This document shows positions 8,761 through 17,583 of a stretch of 64,000 nt of DNA, one piece after another. Made by a program: the position numbers and the translations under genes. The DNA is from Bacteroidota bacterium (GTDB lineage Bacteria > Bacteroidota > Bacteroidia > AKYH767-A > 2013-40CM-41-45). Position 1 is the stretch's first letter. Each line of letters starts with the position of its first letter. The stretch is taken from NCBI GenBank assembly GCA_016713765.1, contig JADJON010000001.1, forward strand, positions 2,604,001 through 2,668,000. Direction: 5' to 3'. The notes under the pieces were generated by a model. The model was not told where the DNA came from, made no database searches, and was given only the letters and a program-made list of their open reading frames with translations.

Positions 8761-11066
8761 TAGAAATCCATCTTCATCTGATTCTTCTTTCGCTTCTCGG
8801 TTTTCTCTTCAATTTCCTCGAGAATTCGGGCACGATCTGACCGGGTGTTTGTACTTCCGGCGGATAGATCCCACTCAACGGTGACCGCGCTTTCTGCGTT
8901 GAGCGGTGGGGCTTTTTTTGGCGCCTTCGAGGGGCTCTTCCCTTTGACAACCGGAGCAGGCTTTTTCGCTGCCGCCGATTTCGTAGCAGGTTTTGTCGCC
9001 TCTGCCTTGCCGGCTTTACTTTCCCCGGCCGGGATGGTCAACTGTTTAGCCGGTGGCGTAGCCGGTGCTTCAGCGATCTTGGTCACCCGTTGGACGGAGT
9101 TCTTCGTCAGGATATTTCCGATGGTTCCGCGTCCTTTGACCTCAAACTGATTGAAGTCTACATCAAGTTGGGTGATGCGCAGTTTCGGTTTAGGACGCAG
9201 GATTACACGCACGGTCTCTCCGCTTTCGTTCGGCATCGCGGACAGGTAGAGGATCTTGGATCCATCATTCCCTTTCGTCAGCACGTATTCCTTGTCACGG
9301 GTGGTACCGCCAACCGTGAATCGTTTCACCATGATGTTGCCGCCCCGTCCATCCTGGTAAATGAGGTTGAACACAGGTTCAGGCTCCGACTTCCGGAACA
9401 CCGAAATGTAGCGAACATCCTTCCCGACGTATTTCTTGTCGTCCACTTTGGTGACGATCATCGTACCGTCGCCGCGGATGACCAGGATCTCGTCGAGGTC
9501 GGAGCATTCCGATACGAACTCGTCCTTCTTCATACCGAAGCCCGCAAAACCGTCGTCGCGGTTCACGTACAGCTTCTGGTTGTTGATGATCACTTCCGAA
9601 GCGACCACCTGTTCGAACGTGTCGATCTTCGTCTTCCGTTCGCGACCCTTTCCGTACTTTTTGAGCAGGTCTTTGAACCAGTTAATGGTGTATTGCCGGA
9701 TGTGCGCGAGGTGGTGCTCCACCTCTTCGAGTTGGGCCTCGAGGCCGCGGATCTTTTCGTCCTGCTCCTTCACATCGTACTTCGAGATCCGTTTGATCTT
9801 GATCTCGGTTAGCGAAATGATATCGTCACGGGTGATCGCGCGTTTGAATTTCTTCTTGTACGGCTTGAGTCCCTCGTCGATCGTCTCGATAACGCTCTCC
9901 CAGGTCGTACATTCTTCAATGTTACGGTAGATGCGTTTCTCGATGAAGATCTTGACCAGCGAACTGAAGTGCCACTCCTCTTCCAACTCCGACTTCCGTA
10001 TCTCCAGCTCCCGCTTGAGGAGGTTGAGCGTCTGGTCGGTATTGTGACGAAGGATTTCGTTGACGGTAAGGAACTTCGGTTTATCGTCGACGATCACGCA
10101 GGCATTAGGTGAAATGCTGATCTCGCAGTCGGTGAACGCGTAAAGCGCGTCAATGGTCTTATCAAGATCCTCCATCGAGTCGCTATGCAACGTAAGCACG
10201 ATCTCGACATTGGACGCTGTGTTATCCTCGACTTTCTTGATCCGGATCTTGCCTTTGTCGTTGGCGGCCAGGATACTATCGATCAGGCTCGTCGTGGTAG
10301 TACCGAACGGGATCTCCCGGATGATGAGTGTCTTGCGGTCCTTCTTCTCGATGCGTGCGCGAATGCGGATCCGGCCACCGCGCAAGCCTTCGTTATATTT
10401 CGAAAAATCAGCGATGCCGCCCGTCGGAAAATCCGGCAGGATGTTGACTTTCTTGCCCCGCAAGAGGTCGATCGACGCTTCCAGCAACTCAACGAAGTTG
10501 TGCGGCAGGATGCGGCAGGCGAGACCTACCGCGATGCCTTCCACGCCCTGTGCGAGCAACAATGGGAACTTGAGGGGCAGTGTGATCGGCTCCTTGTTTC
10601 GGCCATCGTAGCTGAGCTGCCAGTTCGTTGTCTTTTCGTTGAAGACCACCTCGAGGGCGAACTTCGAGAGCCGTGCCTCGATGTAACGCGGCGCTGCCGC
10701 GCTATCGCCTGTGTAGATATTCCCCCAGTTACCCTGGGTATCGATGAGGAGGTCTTTCTGTCCGATCTGTACCAGGGCGTCGCCGATGGAAGCATCGCCG
10801 TGGGGATGGTATTTCATGCAGTGGCCGATGATGTTGGCCACTTTGTTGTACCGGCCATCTTCCATCTCCCACATCGAGTGCATGAGACGTCGTTGCACCG
10901 GCTTCAGGCCGTCGTTGATGTGCGGGACGGCGCGTTCCAGGATTACATAGGATGCATAATCCAGGAACCAGTTCTGGTACATTCCGTTGACGTGGATCAT
11001 CCGGGTCTCGTGACCAGCGGGTGCGGCAGCGGGTTTGGTTTCTTCCTGTAGTTTCTTCTTCGCCAT
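8760..11066 (-). CDS. parC: DNA topoisomerase IV subunit A
   Basis: 768 residues. This is the DNA-cleaving subunit of topoisomerase IV, which decatenates daughter chromosomes. The breakage-reunion domain is intact: LKPVQRRLMHSMWEM, YHPHGDASIGDALV and the catalytic Tyr at about 128 in AAPRYIEARLS. A long coiled coil (about 430-480) and a short beta-pinwheel C-terminal domain follow. The last ~130 residues are a low-complexity Ala/Lys/Pro tail, typical of Bacteroidota ParC and unlike GyrA. The gene starts 20 bp downstream of parE on the same strand, so the two subunits are co-transcribed and made together. It could be labelled GyrA-like by some pipelines, but the pairing with ParE and the short C-terminal domain favour ParC. 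Confidence 0.9.
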   Translation of the reverse strand: MAKKKLQEETKPAAAPAGHETRMIHVNGMYQNWFLDYASYVILERAVPHINDGLKPVQRRLMHSMWEMEDGRYNKVANIIGHCMKYHPHGDASIGDALVQIGQKDLLIDTQGNWGNIYTGDSAAAPRYIEARLSKFALEVVFNEKTTNWQLSYDGRNKEPITLPLKFPLLLAQGVEGIAVGLACRILPHNFVELLEASIDLLRGKKVNILPDFPTGGIADFSKYNEGLRGGRIRIRARIEKKDRKTLIIREIPFGTTTTSLIDSILAANDKGKIRIKKVEDNTASNVEIVLTLHSDSMEDLDKTIDALYAFTDCEISISPNACVIVDDKPKFLTVNEILRHNTDQTLNLLKRELEIRKSELEEEWHFSSLVKIFIEKRIYRNIEECTTWESVIETIDEGLKPYKKKFKRAITRDDIISLTEIKIKRISKYDVKEQDEKIRGLEAQLEEVEHHLAHIRQYTINWFKDLLKKYGKGRERKTKIDTFEQVVASEVIINNQKLYVNRDDGFAGFGMKKDEFVSECSDLDEILVIRGDGTMIVTKVDDKKYVGKDVRYISVFRKSEPEPVFNLIYQDGRGGNIMVKRFTVGGTTRDKEYVLTKGNDGSKILYLSAMPNESGETVRVILRPKPKLRITQLDVDFNQFEVKGRGTIGNILTKNSVQRVTKIAEAPATPPAKQLTIPAGESKAGKAEATKPATKSAAAKKPAPVVKGKSPSKAPKKAPPLNAESAVTVEWDLSAGSTNTRSDRARILEEIEEKTEKRKKNQMKMDF

Positions 11067-11086
11067 TGTCTAAAGCATACTGCGGA

Positions 11087-12961
11087 TCAGGCCTCGATTT
11101 CTTCGGTCTTCTTGACCTCGTCCTTCTCTATACGCAGATTGGTAATGATGAATTCCTGTCGGTCCGGGGTATTCTTTCCCATGTAATAATCCAACAGTTG
11201 GTGAATGGTCTCTTCCTGTCCCAGCATCACCGGTTCGAGTCGGATATTCTTTCCGATGAAATGCGCGAATTCGTCGGGTGAGATCTCACCCAAACCCTTG
11301 AAGCGGGTGATTTCCGGCTTTGGACTCAGGGCTTCGATCGCCCGTACACGTTCTTGTTCACTGTAGCAGTAGCGGGTCTCTTTCTTATTCCGCACCCGGA
11401 AGAGCGGCGTCTGCAGGATGTAGACGTGGCCGTTCTTGACCAACTCCGGATAAAACTGCAGGAAGAACGTGAGCAGGAGCAATCGGATGTGCATCCCGTC
11501 GACATCGGCATCGGTCGAGATCACGATCTTGTTGTAACGCAACTCCTCCATCCCTTCTTCGATGTTGAGCGCGTTCACGAGCAGGTTGAACTCTTCGTTC
11601 TCATAGACGACCTTCTTGGTCAGGCCGTAGCAGTTCAGGGGTTTACCTTTCAGGCTGAATACCGCCTGGGTGTTCACATCCCGTGACTTGGTGATGGAAC
11701 CGGAAGCGGAGTCACCTTCGGTGATGAAGAGGGTGGATTCCTGTCGGTCGATGTGACGGGAATTCAGGTGAACCCTGCAGTCGCGAAGTTTCCGGTTGTG
11801 CAGGTTGGCCTTGCGGGCCCGCTCGTTGGCCAGTTTCTTGATCCCGGCAATTTCTTTTCGCTCGCGTTCGCTTTGCAGAATCTTCTGCTCGAGGGCCTTC
11901 GCGGTCTCAGGGTACTTATGCAGGAAATTGTCCAGCTCGGTTTTGACGAAGTCGTTGATCCAGGTACGGATCTGCACCCCGTTTGGCTCGCGGGTGAGTG
12001 AGCCGAGTTTTGTTTTGGTCTGCGATTCGAATACGGGTTCCTGAACACGGACACTGATAGCCGCAACGATGGAGGTACGCACATCGCTGGCGTCGAACTC
12101 CTTCTTATAAAATTCGCGCACCGTCTTGACAATGGCTTCCCGGAAGGCCGCTTGGTGCGTGCCACCCTGGGTCGTGTGCTGGCCGTTCACGAATGAATAG
12201 TAATCCTCGCCGTATCCCGTAGAGTGCGTAAAGGCGATTTCGATATCGTCGCCTCGCAGGTGAATGAGCGGATACAGGGTCTCGTCCGACAGGTTCCGTT
12301 GCAGCAGGTCCTTGAGTCCGTTCTCGGAAAAGAAACTTTTCCCGTTGTAGTGGATTGTAAGCCCCCGGTTGAGGAACACATAGTTCCACAACATCGTCTC
12401 CACATACTCGTGGTTATAACGATAGTTGCGGAAGATGGAAGCATCGGGCGCAAAGGAGATGCGCGTACCGTTCTTCTCATCGCACGCTTTCTCGCGTTCT
12501 TCTTTCAGGAGATTGCCGGCGCTGAATTCCGCCACCTTCGTACGACCATCACGAATCGCCTGCACCCGAAAGCCGCTCGAAAGGGCATTGACCGCCTTGG
12601 TACCGACGCCATTCAAGCCAACGCTTTTTTGAAACGCTTTGGAATCGTACTTGCCGCCGGTGTTGATCTTCGATACGCACTCCACCACTTTGCCCAAAGG
12701 AATACCGCGTCCGAAGTCACGAACATCGACATGTCCATCCTCGATGGATACTTCGATCGTTTTGCCGTAACCCATGACGAACTCGTCGATACAGTTATCG
12801 ATGACTTCCTTCAGGAGTACGTAAATGCCGTCGTCTTTCGCCGAGCCATCGCCCAACTTACCGATGTACATACCGGGGCGGGTGCGGATGTGCTCTTTCC
12901 AGTCAAGCGAGCGAATGCTGTCCTCCGTGTAGCCGTGTTCCGGTTTTTGCTTTTCTGCCAT
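11087..12961 (-). CDS. parE: DNA topoisomerase IV subunit B
   Basis: 624 residues. This is the ATPase subunit that drives strand passage. The GHKL ATP-binding site is visible ([13 protein letters not shown], then FGRGIPLG and [13 protein letters not shown]). The transducer segment contains the QTK-type motif [11 protein letters not shown]. The TOPRIM domain follows ([12 protein letters not shown] and [13 protein letters not shown]), and the C-terminal [12 protein letters not shown] motif is the part that contacts ParC. Its length of about 620 residues, without the GyrB insert, fits ParE. It lies 20 bp upstream of parC in one operon. Confidence 0.92.
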   Translation of the reverse strand: MAEKQKPEHGYTEDSIRSLDWKEHIRTRPGMYIGKLGDGSAKDDGIYVLLKEVIDNCIDEFVMGYGKTIEVSIEDGHVDVRDFGRGIPLGKVVECVSKINTGGKYDSKAFQKSVGLNGVGTKAVNALSSGFRVQAIRDGRTKVAEFSAGNLLKEEREKACDEKNGTRISFAPDASIFRNYRYNHEYVETMLWNYVFLNRGLTIHYNGKSFFSENGLKDLLQRNLSDETLYPLIHLRGDDIEIAFTHSTGYGEDYYSFVNGQHTTQGGTHQAAFREAIVKTVREFYKKEFDASDVRTSIVAAISVRVQEPVFESQTKTKLGSLTREPNGVQIRTWINDFVKTELDNFLHKYPETAKALEQKILQSERERKEIAGIKKLANERARKANLHNRKLRDCRVHLNSRHIDRQESTLFITEGDSASGSITKSRDVNTQAVFSLKGKPLNCYGLTKKVVYENEEFNLLVNALNIEEGMEELRYNKIVISTDADVDGMHIRLLLLTFFLQFYPELVKNGHVYILQTPLFRVRNKKETRYCYSEQERVRAIEALSPKPEITRFKGLGEISPDEFAHFIGKNIRLEPVMLGQEETIHQLLDYYMGKNTPDRQEFIITNLRIEKDEVKKTEEIEA

Positions 12962-12984
12962 ATCCTTAATCGGTTATTCCAGTA

Positions 12985-13010
12985 TTAAAAAAGCCCGTCC
13001 ACCGGGCTTT
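12985..13010 (-). terminator. Rho-independent terminator between yggU and parE
   Basis: AAAGCCCG at 12990-12997 pairs with CGGGCTTT at 13003-13010 around a 5-nt loop. On the minus strand the stem is followed by four T and then a mixed TA tract. It separates the yggU/acpH transcript from parE/parC. Confidence 0.8.
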
Positions 13011-13092
13011 AAACGCCTAAAAGTACCGTCCCTTGCGGGATTCCGGGCTTTCGGCCTGAGTCGAATATTCACAATTTCGTGTGCATTCCGGG

Positions 13093-13359
13093 CTAAGCTC
13101 CAGCTGCCACCGCTTCCAACTTCCTCCTTACCTCCTCGGGTTCCAGGGGGATTTCGAGGCATTTGATCCGGGCAGTATGCCCTTTTTTCAGCAGAATGGC
13201 TGATTTTGGAAGCTTTAAAACCTCTGCCAGGTAACGAACAAGCTGATCGTTTGCCTTTCCGTCAATGGCCGGGGCGGCCAGTCGGACGACCCACTCGCCG
13301 GATACCCATTCGACCCGGTCGATCCGCTGATTCGGCTTCACTTTCACATAGAGCAGCAT
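13093..13359 (-). CDS. DUF167 (YggU-like) protein
   Basis: 88 residues, a complete DUF167 domain: it opens with LYVKVKPNQRIDRVE and contains the family signature APAIDGKANDQLVRYLAE, then ILLKKGHTARIKCLEI. The fold is known, but the biochemical role of the family is not. It begins 3 bp after the stop of the ACP phosphodiesterase gene, so the two probably share a transcript that ends in the terminator at 12985-13010. Confidence 0.88.
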   Translation of the reverse strand: MLLYVKVKPNQRIDRVEWVSGEWVVRLAAPAIDGKANDQLVRYLAEVLKLPKSAILLKKGHTARIKCLEIPLEPEEVRRKLEAVAAGA

Positions 13360-13362
13360 GGA

Positions 13363-13965
13363 TCAGGACCGGCTGGTTGCAAAGGTAATCAACTCAGGAA
13401 AAAAGCGTCCGAACTCCTCTTGAAACGCCGCATAATCGGCGCGCAATTCATGGACGGCCTCATCCATCCGGTTCTCAAAGCGGACACGTTTTGACAAACC
13501 AGCCAGGGTTCTGCCGATCCCCTCGACGCTCGAATAACTCAGCAGCCAGTTTCGTTCGATCATGAACGGCAGGAACTGTCTGACCGTCTCGGGCAGCCAT
13601 CGTTCCTCCTCCTGCAACACCGCATAGACCCACTGCGCATATTCGTTGAGCTTCCGGTCGGAGTAAGCGTCGAAGGAAGCGGCCAGGAAATGATCATAAT
13701 AGAGATCGATGATCACCCCGCTGTATTTGCCGTAGGTTGGGTACAGCCGTCGTCTGGATTCGCCGGCAATCGGATGAGCATCCGTAAATCCGTCAATCGC
13801 ACGGTGCAACTCTATTCCCTTTCGGATGTTATCCGGATACTCGTCTTTCCGGCGGCCCTTAACATGGTCCGCGATAAAATTCCCGACCAGCAGACCACGG
13901 TCATCGCCGGACAGGTAGAGGTGCGCAAGGAAGTTCAAGCAACTGAATTTGCCACCGGAGCACAT
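13363..13965 (-). CDS. acpH: Acyl carrier protein phosphodiesterase (DUF479 family)
   Basis: 200 residues of the DUF479/AcpH family, which removes the 4'-phosphopantetheine arm from acyl carrier protein. Diagnostic segments are NFLAHLYLSGDD, LVGNFIADHVKG, HRAIDGFTDAHP and GVIIDLYYDHFLA. The His/Asp-rich set matches the metal-binding HD-like active site. The ATG at 13965 adds nine residues before the usual family start MNFLAHL. A TTG at 13938 would give exactly that start and is a real alternative. It is followed 3 bp later by yggU. The neighbouring + strand gene begins 38 bp away, so both promoters are squeezed into that gap or lie inside the genes. Confidence 0.85.
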   Translation of the reverse strand: MCSGGKFSCLNFLAHLYLSGDDRGLLVGNFIADHVKGRRKDEYPDNIRKGIELHRAIDGFTDAHPIAGESRRRLYPTYGKYSGVIIDLYYDHFLAASFDAYSDRKLNEYAQWVYAVLQEEERWLPETVRQFLPFMIERNWLLSYSSVEGIGRTLAGLSKRVRFENRMDEAVHELRADYAAFQEEFGRFFPELITFATSRS

Positions 13966-14003
13966 TGCCCCGGGCCTGAATAGTGATTATCTTTACGAAA
14001 CCG

Positions 14004-14516
14004 ATGAAAAGGTGGTACCTCCTCTTCCTGCTGGCGCTGGCGCCCTTTCTGAGCGATGCCCAGCAGAGCTTCGTTTATTGCAAGGACTCGTTAAGAATTC
14101 CCGATTCATATTTCCCATGCGGCCGAACCTTTAACCCAGTTTGCGGTTGTGATAATTTAACCTACCGAAATGATTGCGCGGCAGAACATTGGGGCGGGTT
14201 AATCTTTGGGAGTTGGACAAGTGGAACCGTATGTGGCAACTTCGCAATCGATTTTTATCCAACTGCTGCCGCATACTTTCCTGCAACCTTACAAATCTTC
14301 TTCAAAAAAGAGGGTTCAGCAATTGCCCAAATTTATGATTCTTTTGGAAGGGTGTGGTTCTCAAAGCTATATCAAAATTATCAATTCAATGAAATTGTTA
14401 GAGATGAGAATATACCTGTTCAAAATCTCGAATTAGGCATATACACACTTGTAGTAACTGTTGACGGCGAACAACTAGCTATTAAATTCGCAAAAGTATC
14501 AGACAAGATGAATTAA
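14004..14516 (+). CDS. Secreted Kazal-domain protein with T9SS-like tail
   Basis: 170 residues from the ATG at 14004. This start was chosen because it gives a clean signal peptide (MKRWYLLFLLALAPFLSDAQ). Residues ~25-75 form one Kazal-type inhibitor domain with Cys spacing and the core motif FNPVCGCDNLTYRNDC. The C-terminal half (AQIYDSFGRVWF, then LELGIYTLVVTVDGEQLAIKF) resembles a T9SS sorting domain. Kazal domains usually inhibit serine proteases. The target here is unknown. From about 14080 on the DNA is visibly AT-richer than its surroundings, which suggests recent acquisition. It is convergent with the Cas6-like gene. Confidence 0.75.
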   Translation: MKRWYLLFLLALAPFLSDAQQSFVYCKDSLRIPDSYFPCGRTFNPVCGCDNLTYRNDCAAEHWGGLIFGSWTSGTVCGNFAIDFYPTAAAYFPATLQIFFKKEGSAIAQIYDSFGRVWFSKLYQNYQFNEIVRDENIPVQNLELGIYTLVVTVDGEQLAIKFAKVSDKMN

Positions 14517-14530
14517 ATTGTTTGTTCGAA

Positions 14531-14570
14531 TAAAAATAGGCGAGACTCATAACCTGGTTCCCGCCTATTT
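14531..14570 (-). terminator. Terminator between convergent Kazal and Cas6-like genes
   Basis: AAATAGGCG at 14534-14542 pairs with CGCCTATTT at 14562-14570. On the minus strand the stem is followed by TTTTTATTCG, so it should end the Cas6-like transcript. It may also work weakly for the + strand gene that stops at 14516. Confidence 0.75.
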
Positions 14571-14588
14571 AGATCGAATGAATAATTC

Positions 14589-15398
14589 CTACTGTTCGGA
14601 GTCGCCCGAACCGAAATTCATGCTGGTATCTTCTTCTTCCGCCATACGTTGCGACAGGCCACCGACGACATCCACCATGCCATAACCCTGGTTGGTGTAC
14701 ATGCCGATGCCGCAATCCCAGACGAACTTTTGCACTTGCGGATGCGCGTGCAATGCGAACGGCAGCAGGTAACCGAAGATCGGCAAACTGTCGTTGTTCT
14801 TATAGATACGCGCGAACTTCTTGTGCGTATTCAGGATCTTCTGAATGTATCCCGGGTCCGGCGTGATCTCGAATTCGGCGAAGTCATGCAGTTGCTGCGG
14901 CGTGAATCCGGCCCGCTCCATGTTTTCCATCAGTACATCATAGAAAGCATCGGAGAAGTCCTGCTCCCTGGGATCCAAAGGATCCGGAATGTTTCCCTCC
15001 GGGTCGCTCTCGAACGGTCCCTGCGGAACCATGGGCGAAATACACACGTACTTCATCACCTGGTTGAAGTCAGGATCCGGGATGACCTCCGAGGCCTTGG
15101 GTACCAGGGTCAGTTTAGCGAACGACACGAGGCGTCGCTCAAATATCCGGCGCACCCATTCTTCCGCAAACTCTTTGTCGGGTGCGGATAGCACCAGCGA
15201 GACTTTGGAAGACAGGAACCGGATCTGTCCGTTCTGCACTTTCGATGTTCCCTTCAGGGAAGAGAAATTGTAGAAGGGCGAACTGATCGGCATTTCACGA
15301 ATCACTTCATCCATGAAAGCGGAGATGATCTTTTGGTGGTGAAGCGGAACGGTACCACTGCTTCCATGCACCTTGAGAAAAGAGATCTTGATACGCAT
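14589..15398 (-). CDS. cas6: Stand-alone Cas6-like CRISPR endoribonuclease
   Basis: 269 residues from the ATG at 15398. An upstream TTG at 15440 only adds an unlike prefix. The protein shows the two-ferredoxin-fold Cas6 layout: MRIKISFLKVHGSSG opens the first strand, VPLHHQKIISAFM carries candidate catalytic His at 20-21, FYNFSSLKGTSKV and ILSSKVSLVLSAPDKEF-like segments follow, and the glycine-rich signature is GIGMYTNQGYGMVDVV at about 230-245. Cas6 proteins cut CRISPR precursor RNA in each repeat. Here there is no CRISPR array, cas1/cas2 or effector gene within 14 kb on the left or 48 kb on the right. An extra acidic, Pro-rich insert (about 140-165) and an acidic tail (EEEDTSMNFGSGDSEQ) are visible. 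A -7-like TAAATTTG lies at 15454-15461. Confidence 0.8.
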   Translation of the reverse strand: MRIKISFLKVHGSSGTVPLHHQKIISAFMDEVIREMPISSPFYNFSSLKGTSKVQNGQIRFLSSKVSLVLSAPDKEFAEEWVRRIFERRLVSFAKLTLVPKASEVIPDPDFNQVMKYVCISPMVPQGPFESDPEGNIPDPLDPREQDFSDAFYDVLMENMERAGFTPQQLHDFAEFEITPDPGYIQKILNTHKKFARIYKNNDSLPIFGYLLPFALHAHPQVQKFVWDCGIGMYTNQGYGMVDVVGGLSQRMAEEEDTSMNFGSGDSEQ

Positions 15399-15582
15399 TG
15401 TATAGGTGGTAAAAAATTTCCCTTTAGAAAATCCGGACAATTCCGGTGGAATGCAAATTTAACGTTTTTAAGCGGAAAATGGAAGAATTACACTGAATTC
15501 ATCCCAGATTCTGCATCCTTAAACTACTGCCATCGGCATTTTGTTTCCGCGGTTGGTTGTTTTTCATCTGATAATGAAGGCT

Positions 15583-16203
15583 CTACTGACCGGCGGATGA
15601 TCGAAAAAAGAGATGGGTAAAAGTCATCCACAGGATCCGGAGATAATGGCCAAAAGTCGGTTTGCGGATGAATTCCATATTCAAGCGGATCTTGTCCGGC
15701 AGGATGAATTCCCGGTAATGAGCTTCGGGATCTCCGGCCTTGCTGAGTCGTTCGTTTTCATCAGCATAGACGATGGAAGCTTTGTCGGTGATGCCCGGTC
15801 TTACGCGCAGCACTTCCCGTTGTTCCGCTGTGTACAGGGCGACATAGCGTTCAACTTCCGGACGGGGACCGACCAGACTCATGTCGCCGCGAAACACGTT
15901 CCACAATTGTGGCAATTCATCGAGTTTCCATTTTCGCAGAAACTTCCCCGCCGGGGTGATGCGCGGGTCATGCGAGCCAACCGTGATCAATCCTTTCTTG
16001 TCGGCATCGGGATACATCGTCCGGAACTTCAGTAACGTAAAAGGCACTGCGTCCTTCCCGATACGTTGCTGTCGGAAGATGATCGCGCCCCTGGAACCCA
16101 GCCGCACCCAAACCGACAGCAGGACCAGCAAGGGCGCCAGAACAACCAGACCTAAGCCGGAAAACAGGATGTCGGCAAACCGGATCAGGAAACGATGGAA
16201 CAT
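15583..16203 (-). CDS. Initiating sugar-phosphate transferase (PglC/WcaJ-type)
   Basis: 206 residues of the bacterial sugar transferase family, monotopic type. It moves a sugar phosphate from a nucleotide sugar to undecaprenyl phosphate and so starts each repeat unit. Visible are the N-terminal re-entrant hydrophobic helix (FSGLGLVVLAPLLVLLSVW), the substrate motif FRQQRIGKDAVPFTLLKFRT, and DELPQLWNVFRGDMSLVGPRPE with the catalytic region. The short length with no N-terminal four-helix domain fits the PglC class. It is the last gene of the minus-strand polysaccharide locus, 9 bp after the hydrolase gene. The transferred sugar cannot be read from sequence. Confidence 0.88.
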   Translation of the reverse strand: MFHRFLIRFADILFSGLGLVVLAPLLVLLSVWVRLGSRGAIIFRQQRIGKDAVPFTLLKFRTMYPDADKKGLITVGSHDPRITPAGKFLRKWKLDELPQLWNVFRGDMSLVGPRPEVERYVALYTAEQREVLRVRPGITDKASIVYADENERLSKAGDPEAHYREFILPDKIRLNMEFIRKPTFGHYLRILWMTFTHLFFRSSAGQ

Positions 16204-16212
16204 ACCGGTTCC

Positions 16213-17571
16213 TCAATAAACATCCTTACTGATCCAATTATAGATGTCATTCAACACCGTTTCAGAAAAGTTCGCGCTCTTATTGTATTCAGCCGGCTTG
16301 CTCTTCCCTTCGCCGGTGATGAAGAAGTGGTTGAGTTGAGGATACAATTTCATCGCGGTAGGCTTTCTCCCGTTCAGCTTCTCCTCCCAGAGCTTGTAGT
16401 CATCCGTCGTTACCTGATAATCCCGTCCACCCTGCATGATGTACAAGGGTCCCTTCATTTCACGAAAGGCGGTGAACGCATCGTACCTGTTCAGATCGAT
16501 CCAGTAACTGGCCGGCAACGATAGATGCGCCAGCGTATCTTTTGAATCCGCATGAAGTCCTTTGATGATACCGGCCTCGCGTTCCAGGCTGTCGAGCAGT
16601 TGCTGGTACTTTTCCTGCTTCCCATCCAGCGCAACGATGTACTTCGCCTGATCCACGAACAGCTCTTCCAGTCGGCGGGCATTCGGACACAAGGCAATAT
16701 ATCCGGCCGACTTCTTTCGCATTCCGGAAGCAATCCTCGGCAGCAGATGCGCCCCCAGACTGTGTCCTAAGACATACACCCTGTCGGGATTGATCAGGGA
16801 ATCCCGTTGCAGCCACTCGGCAGCGGCGACGGCGTCCTGTATGGTTTCTTCCTCGACTGTGTAATCGGAACGGCTGGTAAACTTATCCCGGTAGATTCGG
16901 GTGCGTTTCTCGTACCGCAATACGGCAACACCTTTGGTCGCCAAACCCAAGGCCAGGTCTTTGAAAATTTTCGTGCCCCCCACTGACTCGTCACGATCAT
17001 TGGGTCCTGAACCGTGCACCAGCACCACGGCTGCAAAAAATTTTCCTTTGCTCGGATACGTCAGTGTTCCGGGCAACCTGTACGGTCCGTTTTCAATGAT
17101 AACCGACCGCTCCGAGACCTTTGTGCTGTCATAGTAAGCAGGCAGTTTGTATCGCTCCTTTGAATCGGCAGGGAGGAAGAAAAGACCTTTGACTTTCCCG
17201 TTTCCGCCAAAAACCAACTTGAAGTCGATCGATTTCTCACCGAAGAGACAGCGCTGAATGACCATGGTATAGCCAGGTTGCTGCTCATCGGTCGTGGATT
17301 GCACTTCGCGGAAAGGACCCGCGTTCCGTAGCATGTTGTTCCACACCGAGGACAACTTAGCGGTGTCCAGTTTCGCGGCGGCGGAACTGTCGAGTTGATC
17401 GATCACTTTGCCATACTCTCCCGCTTTCATCCATTCCAGGATCTGCTTAGCCCGGACGCGATCGCCCGGTTTTGGGGGCTGGGCGCTGATGTGCAGGCTG
17501 AGCAGGAGCCAGAAGAAGACTGATGCTACAGAAATGGAGCGAATCCATGACTTGATGTGACTTGCGGTCAT
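16213..17571 (-). CDS. Secreted alpha/beta hydrolase with DUF3887-like N-terminus
   Basis: 452 residues. A signal peptide (SVASVFFWLLLSLHISAQ) is followed by a ~115-residue DUF3887-like domain (WMKAGEYGKVIDQLDSS, then LDTAKLSSVWNNMLRNAG). An alpha/beta-hydrolase domain makes up the rest. The oxyanion region is VVLVHGSGPNDRDE, the nucleophile Ser is in the GHSLGAHL elbow, the acid is the Asp of QGGRDYQV, and the base is the His of QLNHFF. The whole triad is therefore present. This two-domain architecture is common in Bacteroidota and acts in the periplasm. The substrate is unknown. It sits inside the polysaccharide locus 12 bp after the aminotransferase gene and could deacylate the polymer, but that is only positional inference. 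Confidence 0.8.
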   Translation of the reverse strand: MTASHIKSWIRSISVASVFFWLLLSLHISAQPPKPGDRVRAKQILEWMKAGEYGKVIDQLDSSAAAKLDTAKLSSVWNNMLRNAGPFREVQSTTDEQQPGYTMVIQRCLFGEKSIDFKLVFGGNGKVKGLFFLPADSKERYKLPAYYDSTKVSERSVIIENGPYRLPGTLTYPSKGKFFAAVVLVHGSGPNDRDESVGGTKIFKDLALGLATKGVAVLRYEKRTRIYRDKFTSRSDYTVEEETIQDAVAAAEWLQRDSLINPDRVYVLGHSLGAHLLPRIASGMRKKSAGYIALCPNARRLEELFVDQAKYIVALDGKQEKYQQLLDSLEREAGIIKGLHADSKDTLAHLSLPASYWIDLNRYDAFTAFREMKGPLYIMQGGRDYQVTTDDYKLWEEKLNGRKPTAMKLYPQLNHFFITGEGKSKPAEYNKSANFSETVLNDIYNWISKDVY

Positions 17572-17583
17572 AGTCGGGTGATA

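Noticed and set aside
10185..11051. 288-residue + strand frame antisense to parC
   Set aside because: parC motifs including the catalytic Tyr are on the minus strand. The + frame is an artefact of high-GC codon structure.
8760..12961. DNA gyrase gyrA/gyrB
   Set aside because: The A subunit has a short, low-complexity C-terminus and the B subunit lacks the gyrase-type insert. Adjacent co-transcribed genes of these lengths fit topoisomerase IV better.
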